A stretch of DNA of 14,117 nt from Desulfobacteraceae bacterium (GTDB lineage Bacteria > Desulfobacterota > Desulfobacteria > Desulfobacterales > JAUWMJ01). Numbering within the stretch: position 1 is the first letter of the stretch; every line of letters begins with the position of its first letter. Under the pieces are notes generated by a model that saw only the letters and a list, made by a program, of their open reading frames with translations, was not told the DNA's origin and searched no databases. The DNA is taken from the NCBI GenBank assembly GCA_030612225.1, contig JAUWOH010000037.1, positions 1 through 14,117 of the forward strand. Reading direction: 5' to 3'. Made by a program: the position numbers and the translations under genes. Positions 1-6,457 of the stretch are shown here, in pieces.

Positions 1-2702
1 TTCTCTTCTTCCACCACTTCATTTGAGAACTTTACAAGCCCGGCAACATCAATAATCAGGCCAACCCTGCCGCTGGGCATAATCGCACCGCCTGAAATTC
101 CGGGTGTGCTCTTCATTGTGCCGCCCAGTGTCTTTATTACAACCTGCTGCCTGCCGATAAGCTCATCAATTAAGAGCCCTGCCTGCTTTTCTTCATCTTC
201 AACAATAACAACAAGCAGCATTCCATCGTCTTTTTGTGTACTTTCAATTTCGTATAAAGCAGACATGCTTATCAAAGGGATAAGCTCTCCCTGAAGCGAT
301 AACATTTCGCCTTTTTCAAATACATTTGTAATATTTTCTTTTTCAGGTTTAATAGACCTTATGATAGAACCTGTTGGAATTACATAGGTTTCATTTCCTA
401 CCCGGACGACCATTCCGTCTATAATTGCAAGGGTCAGGGGAAGGCTCATCCTGAAAGTACTCCCCTTTCCCAGTTCGGATTTGATTTCAGCCTGTCCCCG
501 CAGAGATTCTATATTTTTTCTGACAACATCCATGCCCACACCACGGCCTGATACATCTGTTACCACTTCGGCAGTGGAAAATCCGGGCTCAAAAATCATA
601 TTAAATACTTCTTTGTCGCTTAACACATTATCATTAAAATCCGGGGAGTCGCTTATAAGCCCTTTCTCTTTGCCCTTTGCAATGATGACATTCCTGTCAA
701 GGCCCTTGCCGTCGTCTGATATTTCCACCACAACACTTCCGGCTGAATGGTAAGCGGACAGCTTGACAACACCGGTCTCCTCTTTACCGCTTTCTTTCCG
801 CACTTCCGGCACTTCAATTCCATGATCCACTGCATTTCTTACCATATGTACAAGAGGATCATTGATTACATCCACCAGGTTACGGTCGATTTCCGTATCT
901 TCACCTTCAGTAACAAATTTCACCTTTTTACCGATCTTTCGTGATATATCCCGCACAAGCCTGGCCATTTTATTAAAAGTCGCTTTAAGGGGAACCATCC
1001 TCATAGACATGCTTATATCCTGAAGCTCTCGAACAATCTTGCTTGTCTGAGAGACTTTTTTCTGGAGATCAATATTACTGCCATCTTCAATCAGCTCGTC
1101 CTGAGCCACCATGGAATGTGCGATTACCAGTTCTCCCACCATATCTATCAGACGGTCCAGTCTTTTTGTGCCAACCCGTACCGATGATTCGACAACCTGT
1201 CCCCCTGTTTTCATTTTTTTCTGGGTTCTAAGTGCCTGTACTACATCAGCTGCAGATGCTGCTTTTGATTTTATTATGCAGGAGCCAATCTTTTGATCAT
1301 GGCAGTCATCTGCAATGTTTTCCAGTTCTTCTCTTTCAATTTTTCCCTGTGCAACCAGAATATCTCCTACTCTGGGTTCATCAATAGCATCTTCCTCAGC
1401 GGAAACACCTGCTGCTTCAGGGTCTTTTAGAATCTTCATTAATTCATCATAACCGGCCGGTTTCAGGAGAGGACTTCCGCCAATGGCATCCCTAACCGAC
1501 ATCAGTATTTCCTTTAACATATCCAGTGCACGGAGTGTCAGGTCGGCATAACCCCCGCTATAGCGTATTTCTCCATCACGAACACGGCTTAAAAGGGACT
1601 CGGCATGATGGCCCATTTCCGCCAGCAATGTGAGTTCTAAAAATGCTGAAGTTCCTTTTATTGTATGAAAAGCTCGAAAAACTTTACCAACTGATTCTGA
1701 GTCTTCCGGATCTGTTTCAAGGGTCAAAAGTGCTTCTTCAGCACTCTCGAATAAATCATTTCCTTCAGCAATAAATTCGCCTATAAGTTCAAAGTCTGCG
1801 TCTTCAGGCATGAAATCATGGTTAGGGTCATTTTCAGGTTGCTGTCTATTTTCCTGTTCAGCGGTTTCTCCGACTTCTTCAATATTTTCTTTGCTTTCAG
1901 TTTCACTGTCGGAATTTTCCACCCCTGTTTCTTTAATCTTCGTTTTTTCATCTTCAAGGACAGACTCATCACTCTGATTTTCACCCTGGTCTTCAGCAGG
2001 CTTACTACTCTTTGTTGCAACCGATTTCTCATCATCTTCCCTGCCGTAATCTCCGACTGAATTCATTGCTTCTTCCAGGAGTTCGCCCACTTCCTCCATC
2101 GCTGCATCAGAAGAAGGAGCAAGCCCTTCCATTATCATCATTATTTTTCCGGCAGCGCTGGCAACGTATTCACGGGAAGATTCAGGATATGACACGTCAC
2201 TGGCAATTTTTTCCAAAGATTTCTTTAAATCTTCCAGTCCTTTATTGTCATCAGGCTCAAGCTGGATTAAAGATACTGCTACTTCATTAAGGGACATTTT
2301 TTCGTTCTCTTCCAGGCTCGTCTGCTCTCCATAAGAATCTGAACCTGCTTTCGATCTGTTTTTACTCAAAATATCTTCCAGTGCTTTTCCCGATTCACTT
2401 AAAAGAGGTTTTCCTTCTTTTTTATTCTTTATATATTTTTCTGAAGCTATCAGTGCTTCTGATATTTCTGAAACCAGAGAAAGGAAATCATCGGTGTTTT
2501 TTTCAGATATTGCCTTTAATCCACTAAGACAAAGGTTTAGAATTTCAGTTACTTCAGATTTGTTTTTAGGCAGGTCTTTTTTAACTTTTTCAAGTTCAGC
2601 ATGGGTGTTTTTCCACTCATCGTTGTCATTAATGCTGAACGAATCGATATCCTCTCCGATTCTAGTTAAAATCTGAATAATCTTTTCGTCTTTTTTAGTC
2701 AT
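1..2702 (-). CDS. cheA: Chemotaxis histidine kinase CheA, long form with N-terminal extension (3' end outside window)
   Basis: CheA autophosphorylates on a histidine in response to chemoreceptors and passes the phosphate to CheY and CheB at the receptor array. Reading from the ATG at 2702 there are 900 codons without a stop to the left edge. Residues 1-210 are an unassigned helical region and about 215-300 an acidic, low-complexity linker. The Hpt domain starts near 300, with phospho-acceptor H346 in FHTIKGTSAF. About 442-500 reads RVGDILVAQGKI...IGSCIIKSKAA and resembles the MshEN/T2SSE N-terminal fold; it sits where a P2 domain would be. The dimerisation helices start near 507. The ATPase shows an N-box around H619 (HMVRNAVDHG), G1 near D663 (DDGKGL) and G2 near 719-723 (GRGVGMD). 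A CheW-like domain runs from about 760 to the edge, so few residues are missing. AAGGA lies 8 nt before the ATG. Domain order is seen in the translation; the MshEN likeness is by eye. Confidence 0.96.
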   Translation of the reverse strand, partial: MTKKDEKIIQILTRIGEDIDSFSINDNDEWKNTHAELEKVKKDLPKNKSEVTEILNLCLSGLKAISEKNTDDFLSLVSEISEALIASEKYIKNKKEGKPLLSESGKALEDILSKNRSKAGSDSYGEQTSLEENEKMSLNEVAVSLIQLEPDDNKGLEDLKKSLEKIASDVSYPESSREYVASAAGKIMMIMEGLAPSSDAAMEEVGELLEEAMNSVGDYGREDDEKSVATKSSKPAEDQGENQSDESVLEDEKTKIKETGVENSDSETESKENIEEVGETAEQENRQQPENDPNHDFMPEDADFELIGEFIAEGNDLFESAEEALLTLETDPEDSESVGKVFRAFHTIKGTSAFLELTLLAEMGHHAESLLSRVRDGEIRYSGGYADLTLRALDMLKEILMSVRDAIGGSPLLKPAGYDELMKILKDPEAAGVSAEEDAIDEPRVGDILVAQGKIEREELENIADDCHDQKIGSCIIKSKAASAADVVQALRTQKKMKTGGQVVESSVRVGTKRLDRLIDMVGELVIAHSMVAQDELIEDGSNIDLQKKVSQTSKIVRELQDISMSMRMVPLKATFNKMARLVRDISRKIGKKVKFVTEGEDTEIDRNLVDVINDPLVHMVRNAVDHGIEVPEVRKESGKEETGVVKLSAYHSAGSVVVEISDDGKGLDRNVIIAKGKEKGLISDSPDFNDNVLSDKEVFNMIFEPGFSTAEVVTDVSGRGVGMDVVRKNIESLRGQAEIKSELGKGSTFRMSLPLTLAIIDGMVVRVGNETYVIPTGSIIRSIKPEKENITNVFEKGEMLSLQGELIPLISMSALYEIESTQKDDGMLLVVIVEDEEKQAGLLIDELIGRQQVVIKTLGGTMKSTPGISGGAIMPSGRVGLIIDVAGLVKFSNEVVEEE

Positions 2703-2722
2703 TTCCGATGTCCTTCTTTTAT

Positions 2723-2837
2723 GAGCAGCCCTTCGGGACTTGATGAGCGGCCTTTCAGGCTTCGTCTTCGGCTACGCCGTGACAAGCGGCCTTAAGTTTT
2801 TGCCTCAAGCGAAGCGGTCTTCAAGCGAAGCGCTCCT
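2723..2837. repeat. Hairpin repeat array A (between flgN and cheA)
   Basis: This GC-rich mosaic lies between flgN and cheA. It contains the linker TGATGAGC (complement GCTCATCA) next to an imperfect palindrome AGCCC-TTC-GGGACT at 2727-2740, then GGCCTTTCAGGC, a segment shared with array C (CGGCGTAGCCGAAG on the minus strand), and two copies of TCAAGCGAAGC 16 nt apart (2805-2815 and 2821-2831). Relative to arrays B and C the linker is on the opposite strand. The flgN reading frame ends inside it. Confidence 0.75.
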
Positions 2838-3303
2838 CTCTTCCTTTACCTTGCCGGTTCGATGATAAAACTGGCTCGGAGCAATTATATTTTGCAATAA
2901 AGTTAATTCGCCTTTTACAAAATTAAGGTAATGTGCGAACATAATCTTATTACCAGTGTTAGCATTACTTATGTTTTTTGTTAATTTTATCAGTTGTAGG
3001 CCGCGATTTTTAAAACGGATGGAGTATGACTCTTTGACCGATTAAGCCAATTTCGTCAAGGTAAGCTCATATAGAAGAAGTTTTAAAGATTTTGCCGGTT
3101 TTTTATTACATGCGTTGTCTTTTTTTTTCCATAGAACGCATAATAAAAAGCAATTTTTCTTTTTCTGATAAAGTCTTATTTAGTTTGTTAAGGTCTGAAG
3201 CTAAAACCGCTTTCTTTTCTTTCTTAAAAACAGGAAGCAGCGATTTGAAAATATCTATTTCACCTTCAAGTAGTTCCAGTAATTCTTTTAATAATATTTC
3301 CAT
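2805..3303 (-). pseudogene. flgN: Disrupted flagellar chaperone FlgN
   Basis: FlgN normally chaperones the hook-filament junction proteins FlgK and FlgL for export. From the ATG at 3303 (GGAGAG before it) 65 residues read as a FlgN N-terminus: leucine-rich helices with ALASDLNKLNKTLSEKEKLL and RSMEKKRQRM. The frame then hits TAA at 3106-3108. In the +1 frame the match continues at once (NKKPAKSLKLLLYELTLTKLA), meets a TAA at 3042-3044, and continues as SVKESYSIRF...FAHYLNFVKGELTLLQNII and a terminal YHRTGKV, the usual FlgN ending. It stops at TGA 2805-2807. Total span is about 165 codons, the normal FlgN length. Two lesions are therefore needed: one frameshift (a 9-A run at the N-terminal edge is a candidate site) and one nonsense codon. 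Position after flgM fits the usual flgM-flgN order. Sequencing error could explain the first lesion but less easily both. The N-terminal 65-residue piece may still be made. Confidence 0.8.
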
Positions 3304-3322
3304 ATGGATCTCTCCAGACCTC

Positions 3323-3352
3323 GTTGAGTAGTTGAGTGGTTAACTACTCAAC
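3323..3352. other. Perfect 11-bp hairpin between flgM and flgN
   Basis: GTTGAGTAGTT (3323-3333) pairs perfectly with AACTACTCAAC (3342-3352) around an 8-nt loop. It occupies most of the 60-nt spacer between the flgM stop and the flgN start and lies just upstream of the flgN Shine-Dalgarno sequence. There is no U-tract, so it is not a typical intrinsic terminator. An effect on flgN expression or mRNA stability is inference only. Confidence 0.7.
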
Positions 3353-3363
3353 CAAGCCTTTAT

Positions 3364-3672
3364 TTACAGCAGTTCATCAAGGATAGATTCTTTTAACATA
3401 TTGAACGCAATTTTATTCCCGTCAATTCTGTATGTTCCCTGATCGACCTGCTCTTTCAGCTTCGCTACTTTTTCCTCCCTGATATCGGGAAGTTCTTTTA
3501 TAAGCTTTGTCGCTTCCTGCACCTCTTTTGCCTTGGGCGATAATACAACCTTATCCTCTTTAACCGTCTGAGACGAGCCAGGCTTGGCTAAACCGTCTAT
3601 CTTCCTGTTATCCTGAATATTATTAACATAATTCCGGATATTTAAAGAAGAATTATTATCAGTTATTTTCAT
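3364..3672 (-). CDS. flgM: Anti-sigma-28 factor FlgM
   Basis: FlgM binds sigma-28 (FliA) and keeps it inactive until the hook-basal body is complete; it is then exported through the flagellum and late genes switch on. The 102-residue protein has the expected size. Its N-terminal 35 residues are polar and probably unstructured. The C-terminal half carries the FlgM signature: DKVVLSPKAKEVQEA (40-54), then paired helices with ELPDIREEKVAKLKEQVDQGTYRIDGNKIA (60-89) and a leucine-rich end (SILDELL). The start at 3672 is preceded by AGGGGA at short spacing. It lies directly before the broken flgN, matching the common flgM-flgN order, and its partner fliA is 2 kb upstream on the same strand. I see no convincing sigma-28 promoter before it; an AT-rich inverted repeat occupies that region. 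Confidence 0.95.
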   Translation of the reverse strand: MKITDNNSSLNIRNYVNNIQDNRKIDGLAKPGSSQTVKEDKVVLSPKAKEVQEATKLIKELPDIREEKVAKLKEQVDQGTYRIDGNKIAFNMLKESILDELL

Positions 3673-3741
3673 TGTCCCCTGCGGTCACATCATTTAATGG
3701 GTTATCTCATTGAATTAACATATCATTTGCTTATTCAATTT

Positions 3742-3907
3742 TTCGAAAATACAAAGTACAAAATACGAAACAAATTCGAATCACCAAAATTCTAAATTTA
3801 AACTAATAATGTATTTCATGTTTTAAAAAATTATTATGCAAATTCCTGTATTGTTTTGGTCATTTGCTATTCGAATTTCGGTATTGTTTCGGATTTCGAT
3901 ATTCGAG
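3742..3907. repeat. AT-rich inverted-repeat element upstream of flgM
   Basis: Two arms of about 50 nt are imperfect inverted copies. The left arm (about 3742-3791) contains ACGAAACAAATTCGAAT followed by CACCAAAAT. The right arm (about 3852-3907) contains GTTTTGG, then CTATTCGAATTTCGG and TTGTTTCGGATTTCG. Both hold TTCGAA and are rich in TTTCG steps. The centre is about 60 nt of AT-rich sequence. The layout is that of a small non-coding miniature element; no open frame or transposase is associated. Confidence 0.55.
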
Positions 3908-4443
3908 TTTGGATTTTTTTTGTTTAATTTTAATATCGGCATAAATGACAAAACCTTTAGTTATTTTTTCACACTCTCATTTTGCTTATAATTTTTACCT
4001 AGAGATCGCGCAGGTAAGCTTAGACTCCGAAAATAACTTCACATTTTAAGTGCCGATGCATCCCGCCTGGTTGCGCTGCAAAAGCTATAAATATGCTTGA
4101 TGTTCCAGAAGAATATGAATAGAAAGCTTTTAAATGAAAAACAAAATGTTATAAACAAATTAAGCATCTTGATTGCACATCCTCCAGCAGATTCGAAGCA
4201 TATTTAACCTGGTTAATTTAGCAATAGTTGAATCTTTTCTCATAATACCGTCAGCTTTTTTTATTGAGGCTCAAGAAATTACGGTTGGGTCTCCCTGCGT
4301 AAGGATTGTGCGCACAGACTATATAGATGTTCTTTTGGGTACCTCTGCTGTATAGGATACAATATGGAAGATAGTTAGTATGTACGAATGTGGTGGCAAG
4401 GGTGAAGGCGTGGTTAATATCAACGGGGCATGTTCTTTAGACT
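3908..4443. other. Intergenic stretch without recognisable gene
   Basis: I find no gene I can support here on either strand. Open frames are short and lack a start, a ribosome binding site or a recognisable motif. One is a 28-codon plus-strand ORF at 4380-4466; another is a start-less minus-strand frame between about 4251 and 4440. The stretch may be decayed sequence linked to the possible transposase fragment next to it, but nothing in it proves that. Confidence 0.5.
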
Positions 4444-4641
4444 TTAATGAGGTTTGTCATTTTTAACCATCCAGTCTGATTCAAAGTCTCTTGAGAATTT
4501 GAGGGATTTACTATTTTTATCGAGTTTTCCTTTAGGAATATTTCTTCTATCTTTGAGTCCTTTAATTTGACCATTGCTTATGGGACGGTTGGAGTATTTA
4601 ACGAGCCTTGCATCAACGGCATTACCTTCATAAATTGTCAT
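4444..4641 (-). pseudogene. Possible remnant of an ISL3-like transposase
   Basis: A 65-codon frame contains YSNRPISNGQIKGLKDR at about residues 16-32. This recalls the YSNGPIEG / WSNGQxEG segment near the C-terminus of ISL3-family transposases, including the following basic stretch. The expected continuation (KLIKRxxYG) is absent, an in-frame stop lies just upstream, and no terminal inverted repeats are visible. If the likeness is real it is a short decayed fragment. It could equally be a chance frame: the initiation region is poor and the rest of the sequence matches nothing I recognise. Confidence 0.25.
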
Positions 4642-4766
4642 GCCTTGCTTTTCAAATTAACGGAGGATTACGCTGTTAAATGGATGTCCTCAATATATTC
4701 TGATGAGAAGGCCACACTAACGCAAGTCCGACAAAAGCCCTTCCTGTAAGGAGATGGAATCTGCAG

Positions 4767-4801
4767 CCCGATGGCCGGAAGCAAAGCGACCGGCCATTGG
4801 G
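4767..4801. other. Strong 12-bp GC-rich hairpin
   Basis: CCCGATGGCCGG (4767-4778) pairs with CCGGCCATTGGG (4790-4801), with one G-T pair and an 11-nt loop. It lies about 70 nt beyond the stop of the small cysteine-rich gene. Neither strand has a U-tract after it, so it is not a classical intrinsic terminator. It may stabilise the 3' end of the upstream transcript or be part of a larger structured RNA or element. Confidence 0.6.
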
Positions 4802-4872
4802 CAAACTAAGAGGCGCGGTTTATCCGCTTTTACTGGAGTGATTTTAAAAATCTGCACTACACACAAACACCA

Positions 4873-5073
4873 TCACAGCATTCTGCCGGTTGGTGACATA
4901 CTGTCCGCAGGCGGTTTGCCTGTTTGCTCCCGGATTTTCTTCCTCTCACATTTCTCTGATTTCTCTTTATATTCACAGAACATACTGATCCAACCTTTGT
5001 TAACGACTTCAGAATTCCCTTTGAAATTCTGGAAGAACCCACATTTATCAAGTAATTCACATTTCTCTGACAT
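4873..5073 (-). CDS. Small cysteine-rich conserved protein, function unknown
   Basis: This 66-residue protein carries four cysteines (C5, C11, C33, C42) in the order CELLDKCGFF, GWISMFCEY, EKCERKKIR, followed by a GKPPADSMSPTGRML tail. The pattern Cx5CGFFxxF, a second aromatic-Cys pair, CxRK and a PP-D-M-P-x-G-x-M/L ending resembles small proteins I associate with deltaproteobacteria, so I treat it as real. The cysteine spacing suggests metal binding, but the ligand is not known. There is no signal peptide or membrane segment. A purine-rich GAAGAAAAG precedes the ATG. A terminator-like hairpin lies 50 nt upstream, so it is probably its own unit rather than the tail of the fliA operon. Overlapping frames on both strands at this site are shadows. 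Confidence 0.65.
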   Translation of the reverse strand: MSEKCELLDKCGFFQNFKGNSEVVNKGWISMFCEYKEKSEKCERKKIREQTGKPPADSMSPTGRML

Positions 5074-5125
5074 ACTTTTCTTCTTTCATTTGGTTTTTCC
5101 GGCCAACACGCTTTGGATTACCTTC

Positions 5126-5166
5126 AAAATCTGGGCATGAGCATGAAGGTGACATGCCCAGATTTT
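5126..5166 (-). terminator. Strong hairpin terminator after the flhG-fliA-DUF2802 genes, probably bidirectional
   Basis: AAAATCTGGGCATG (5126-5139) and CATGCCCAGATTTT (5153-5166) form a perfect 14-bp stem around a 13-nt loop. The arm's own TTTT supplies a short U-tract on the minus strand, and six T residues (5163-5168) supply one on the plus strand. It lies about 75 nt beyond the DUF2802 stop and 53 nt before the small cysteine-rich gene, so it separates the two minus-strand units. Confidence 0.75.
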
Positions 5167-5202
5167 TTCAGGTGAATTCGCTGGTTGTTAAGCGTTTTCC
5201 AC

Positions 5203-5219
5203 CAGGCAATTATTGCCTG
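5203..5219. other. Short 7-bp hairpin just after the DUF2802-like gene
   Basis: CAGGCAA (5203-5209) pairs with TTGCCTG (5213-5219) around three bases. It lies between the DUF2802-like stop codon and the larger terminator hairpin. No U-tract follows it on the minus strand. It may add to the terminator region or be incidental. Confidence 0.35.
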
Positions 5220-5239
5220 CTGTCTTCTTTTTATCTAAG

Positions 5240-5557
5240 CTAATGTATAGTTTTATTGAGCTTTAAATACAGTTCAACTTCTCCTTGTGGCACTCCGACT
5301 TTTTGGGATATTTTTTGCACACCCAAACCTGTACCGGCCAGCTTCGATATTTCGTCATAGGGATCTGCAGAAATATCTGCGGCCACTTTATCCATTCCCT
5401 TTACATCTATAACATTCTTAAGGAGATGACCTTTCTCCATCATCATCATCATAAGATATTTAACGTTTTTAAGTTCTTCCTTTTCCATCAGTCTTTTGAC
5501 TTTCCGTCGTTCCTTATCCAGACTTGTTTCAAATACACGCATTATATTAAATCCCAC
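5240..5557 (-). CDS. DUF2802-like protein of the flagellar cluster
   Basis: This 105-residue protein has a basic, charged N-terminal helix (about 10-50). Its C-terminal segment EISKLAGTGLGVQKISQKVGVPQGEVELYLKLNK (69-102) fits the helix-turn-helix-like DUF2802 domain, often found beside flagellar and chemotaxis genes. Molecular function is unknown. The start is GTG at 5557, chosen because AAAGGAG lies 6 nt upstream; the next ATG in frame is five codons in. DUF2802 proteins often have an N-terminal membrane helix; none is seen here. Residues 36-40 are five consecutive Met encoded by ATG repeats. It lies 108 nt after fliA on the same strand and a strong terminator follows, so it is likely the last gene of the flhG-fliA unit. 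Assignment is by motif likeness only. Confidence 0.7.
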   Translation of the reverse strand: MGFNIMRVFETSLDKERRKVKRLMEKEELKNVKYLMMMMMEKGHLLKNVIDVKGMDKVAADISADPYDEISKLAGTGLGVQKISQKVGVPQGEVELYLKLNKTIH

Positions 5558-5657
5558 TTTTAACTCCTTTTTTTACTTTGCTTTTTTCTTTTAAAGATCC
5601 TTCTTTCTTTATATTTGTTTTTTCATCTCCAGGCATCCAGGCTTCCTTGCCTTTCAC
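5547..5657 (-). CDS. Possible lysine-rich small ORF between fliA and the DUF2802-like gene
   Basis: A 36-codon frame from GTG 5657 (or 29 codons from ATG 5636) fills the gap after fliA and overlaps the DUF2802-like start by a few bases, ending at TAA 5547-5549. The product would be very basic (KEAWMPGDEKTNIKKEGSLK, then KSKVKKG). The tight fit between neighbours argues for translation. The low-complexity composition and unclear ribosome binding site argue against it. It could also be the remains of a longer N-terminus of the next gene. Confidence 0.25.
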   Translation of the reverse strand: MKGKEAWMPGDEKTNIKKEGSLKEKSKVKKGVKSGI

Positions 5658-5665
5658 CTTTTATA

Positions 5666-6421
5666 TTATTCAACCAGGTGTATCTTTCTAAGTTTTGCTC
5701 TCAAACGGATAATGACTTTTGAATGAAGCTGAGATACCCTTGACTCTGTTATGCCTAATACCTTCCCTGTTTCCTTCATAGTAAGTTCATCCATGTAGTA
5801 TAAAGAAATTACCAGTTTTTCCTTTTCCGGCAATTCTTCGATAGTTTTTGCAATAGCCGTTTTTACTTCTTTAATACCTGTCAGATTCAGCGCATCTTCA
5901 TCTTTGTTATTAATAAACATTTCCGACAGGGAATCTCTTTTCTTATCAGAGGAATATCCCATCTCTTCAAGACTTATGAAGGTTATATTCGACATTTGTT
6001 TAATTTTGTAAAACTGTTCAAAGGTTACTCCCATTTCTTTTACAATTTCATGATCTTCAACATCTCCGCCTTTTTTTTGTTCGAGCTTTAAATAAGTTTT
6101 TTCCAGCTCTCTTACTTTTCTCCTGTTTGTTCTTGAAATATAGTCCCTTGACCTGAGCTCACACAATACAGCACCTCTAATCCTGAATGCCGCATAAGTC
6201 ATAAATTTATTATCGCTGGCAGGATTATATCGTTCTATTGCCTGTATTAAACCAATAACCCCAACATTTAATAAATCGTCAATTTCTACGCTTTGAGGAA
6301 GATAGACCGCTATTCTTTGAACAATGCGTTTTACATGAGGCAGATACTGCATTATTATCTGCTCCCTGCTTAAGCTATCACTCTTATTAAAATTGTTTTT
6401 CTGTTCTTCAGCTATTTGCAT
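5666..6421 (-). CDS. fliA: Flagellar sigma factor FliA (sigma-28)
   Basis: FliA directs RNA polymerase to late flagellar and chemotaxis promoters and is inhibited by FlgM, which is encoded 2 kb downstream. The 251-residue length is normal. Region 2 spans about 22-95 and includes YLPHVKRIVQRI, EIDDLLNVGVIGLIQAIERYNP and KFMTYAAFRIRGAVLCELRSRD, the core-binding and -10 reading segments. Region 3 is about 100-170 and region 4 about 185-245. Its helix-turn-helix (MDELTMKETGKVLGITESRV, then SQLHSKVIIRLR) reads the -35 element. The ATG at 6421 lacks a strong Shine-Dalgarno sequence (only AAGATATC before it), so it may depend on upstream translation or leader structure. It is separated from flhG, its usual upstream partner, by repeat array B of about 140 bp, an unusually long gap for this pair. 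Confidence 0.95.
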   Translation of the reverse strand: MQIAEEQKNNFNKSDSLSREQIIMQYLPHVKRIVQRIAVYLPQSVEIDDLLNVGVIGLIQAIERYNPASDNKFMTYAAFRIRGAVLCELRSRDYISRTNRRKVRELEKTYLKLEQKKGGDVEDHEIVKEMGVTFEQFYKIKQMSNITFISLEEMGYSSDKKRDSLSEMFINNKDEDALNLTGIKEVKTAIAKTIEELPEKEKLVISLYYMDELTMKETGKVLGITESRVSQLHSKVIIRLRAKLRKIHLVE

Positions 6422-6457
6422 GATATCTTATTTAATTATTAAACTTTACAAACTAGA

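Noticed and set aside
4251..4440. Start-less minus-strand frame of about 60 codons
   Set aside because: No start codon or domain; it lies in a different frame from the adjacent possible transposase scrap and does not continue it convincingly.
4380..4466. 28-codon plus-strand ORF with a GGAAG before the ATG
   Set aside because: No recognisable similarity, and it overlaps another doubtful frame; too little to support a gene.
4250..4870. Group II intron start (GTGCG near 4308) and a structured 3' region
   Set aside because: No reverse transcriptase frame, no domain V-like hairpin and no convincing ends were found.
4754..5140. 128-codon plus-strand ORF
   Set aside because: It lies antisense to the small cysteine-rich gene and the terminator hairpin; the composition is unlike a protein, and the minus-strand frame shows an ordered cysteine pattern.
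6423..6448. Sigma-28-like promoter (TAAAGTTT, then GATA) just before fliA
   Set aside because: The -10 part would end only about two bases before the fliA ATG, so transcription would start inside the gene; the spacer also deviates.
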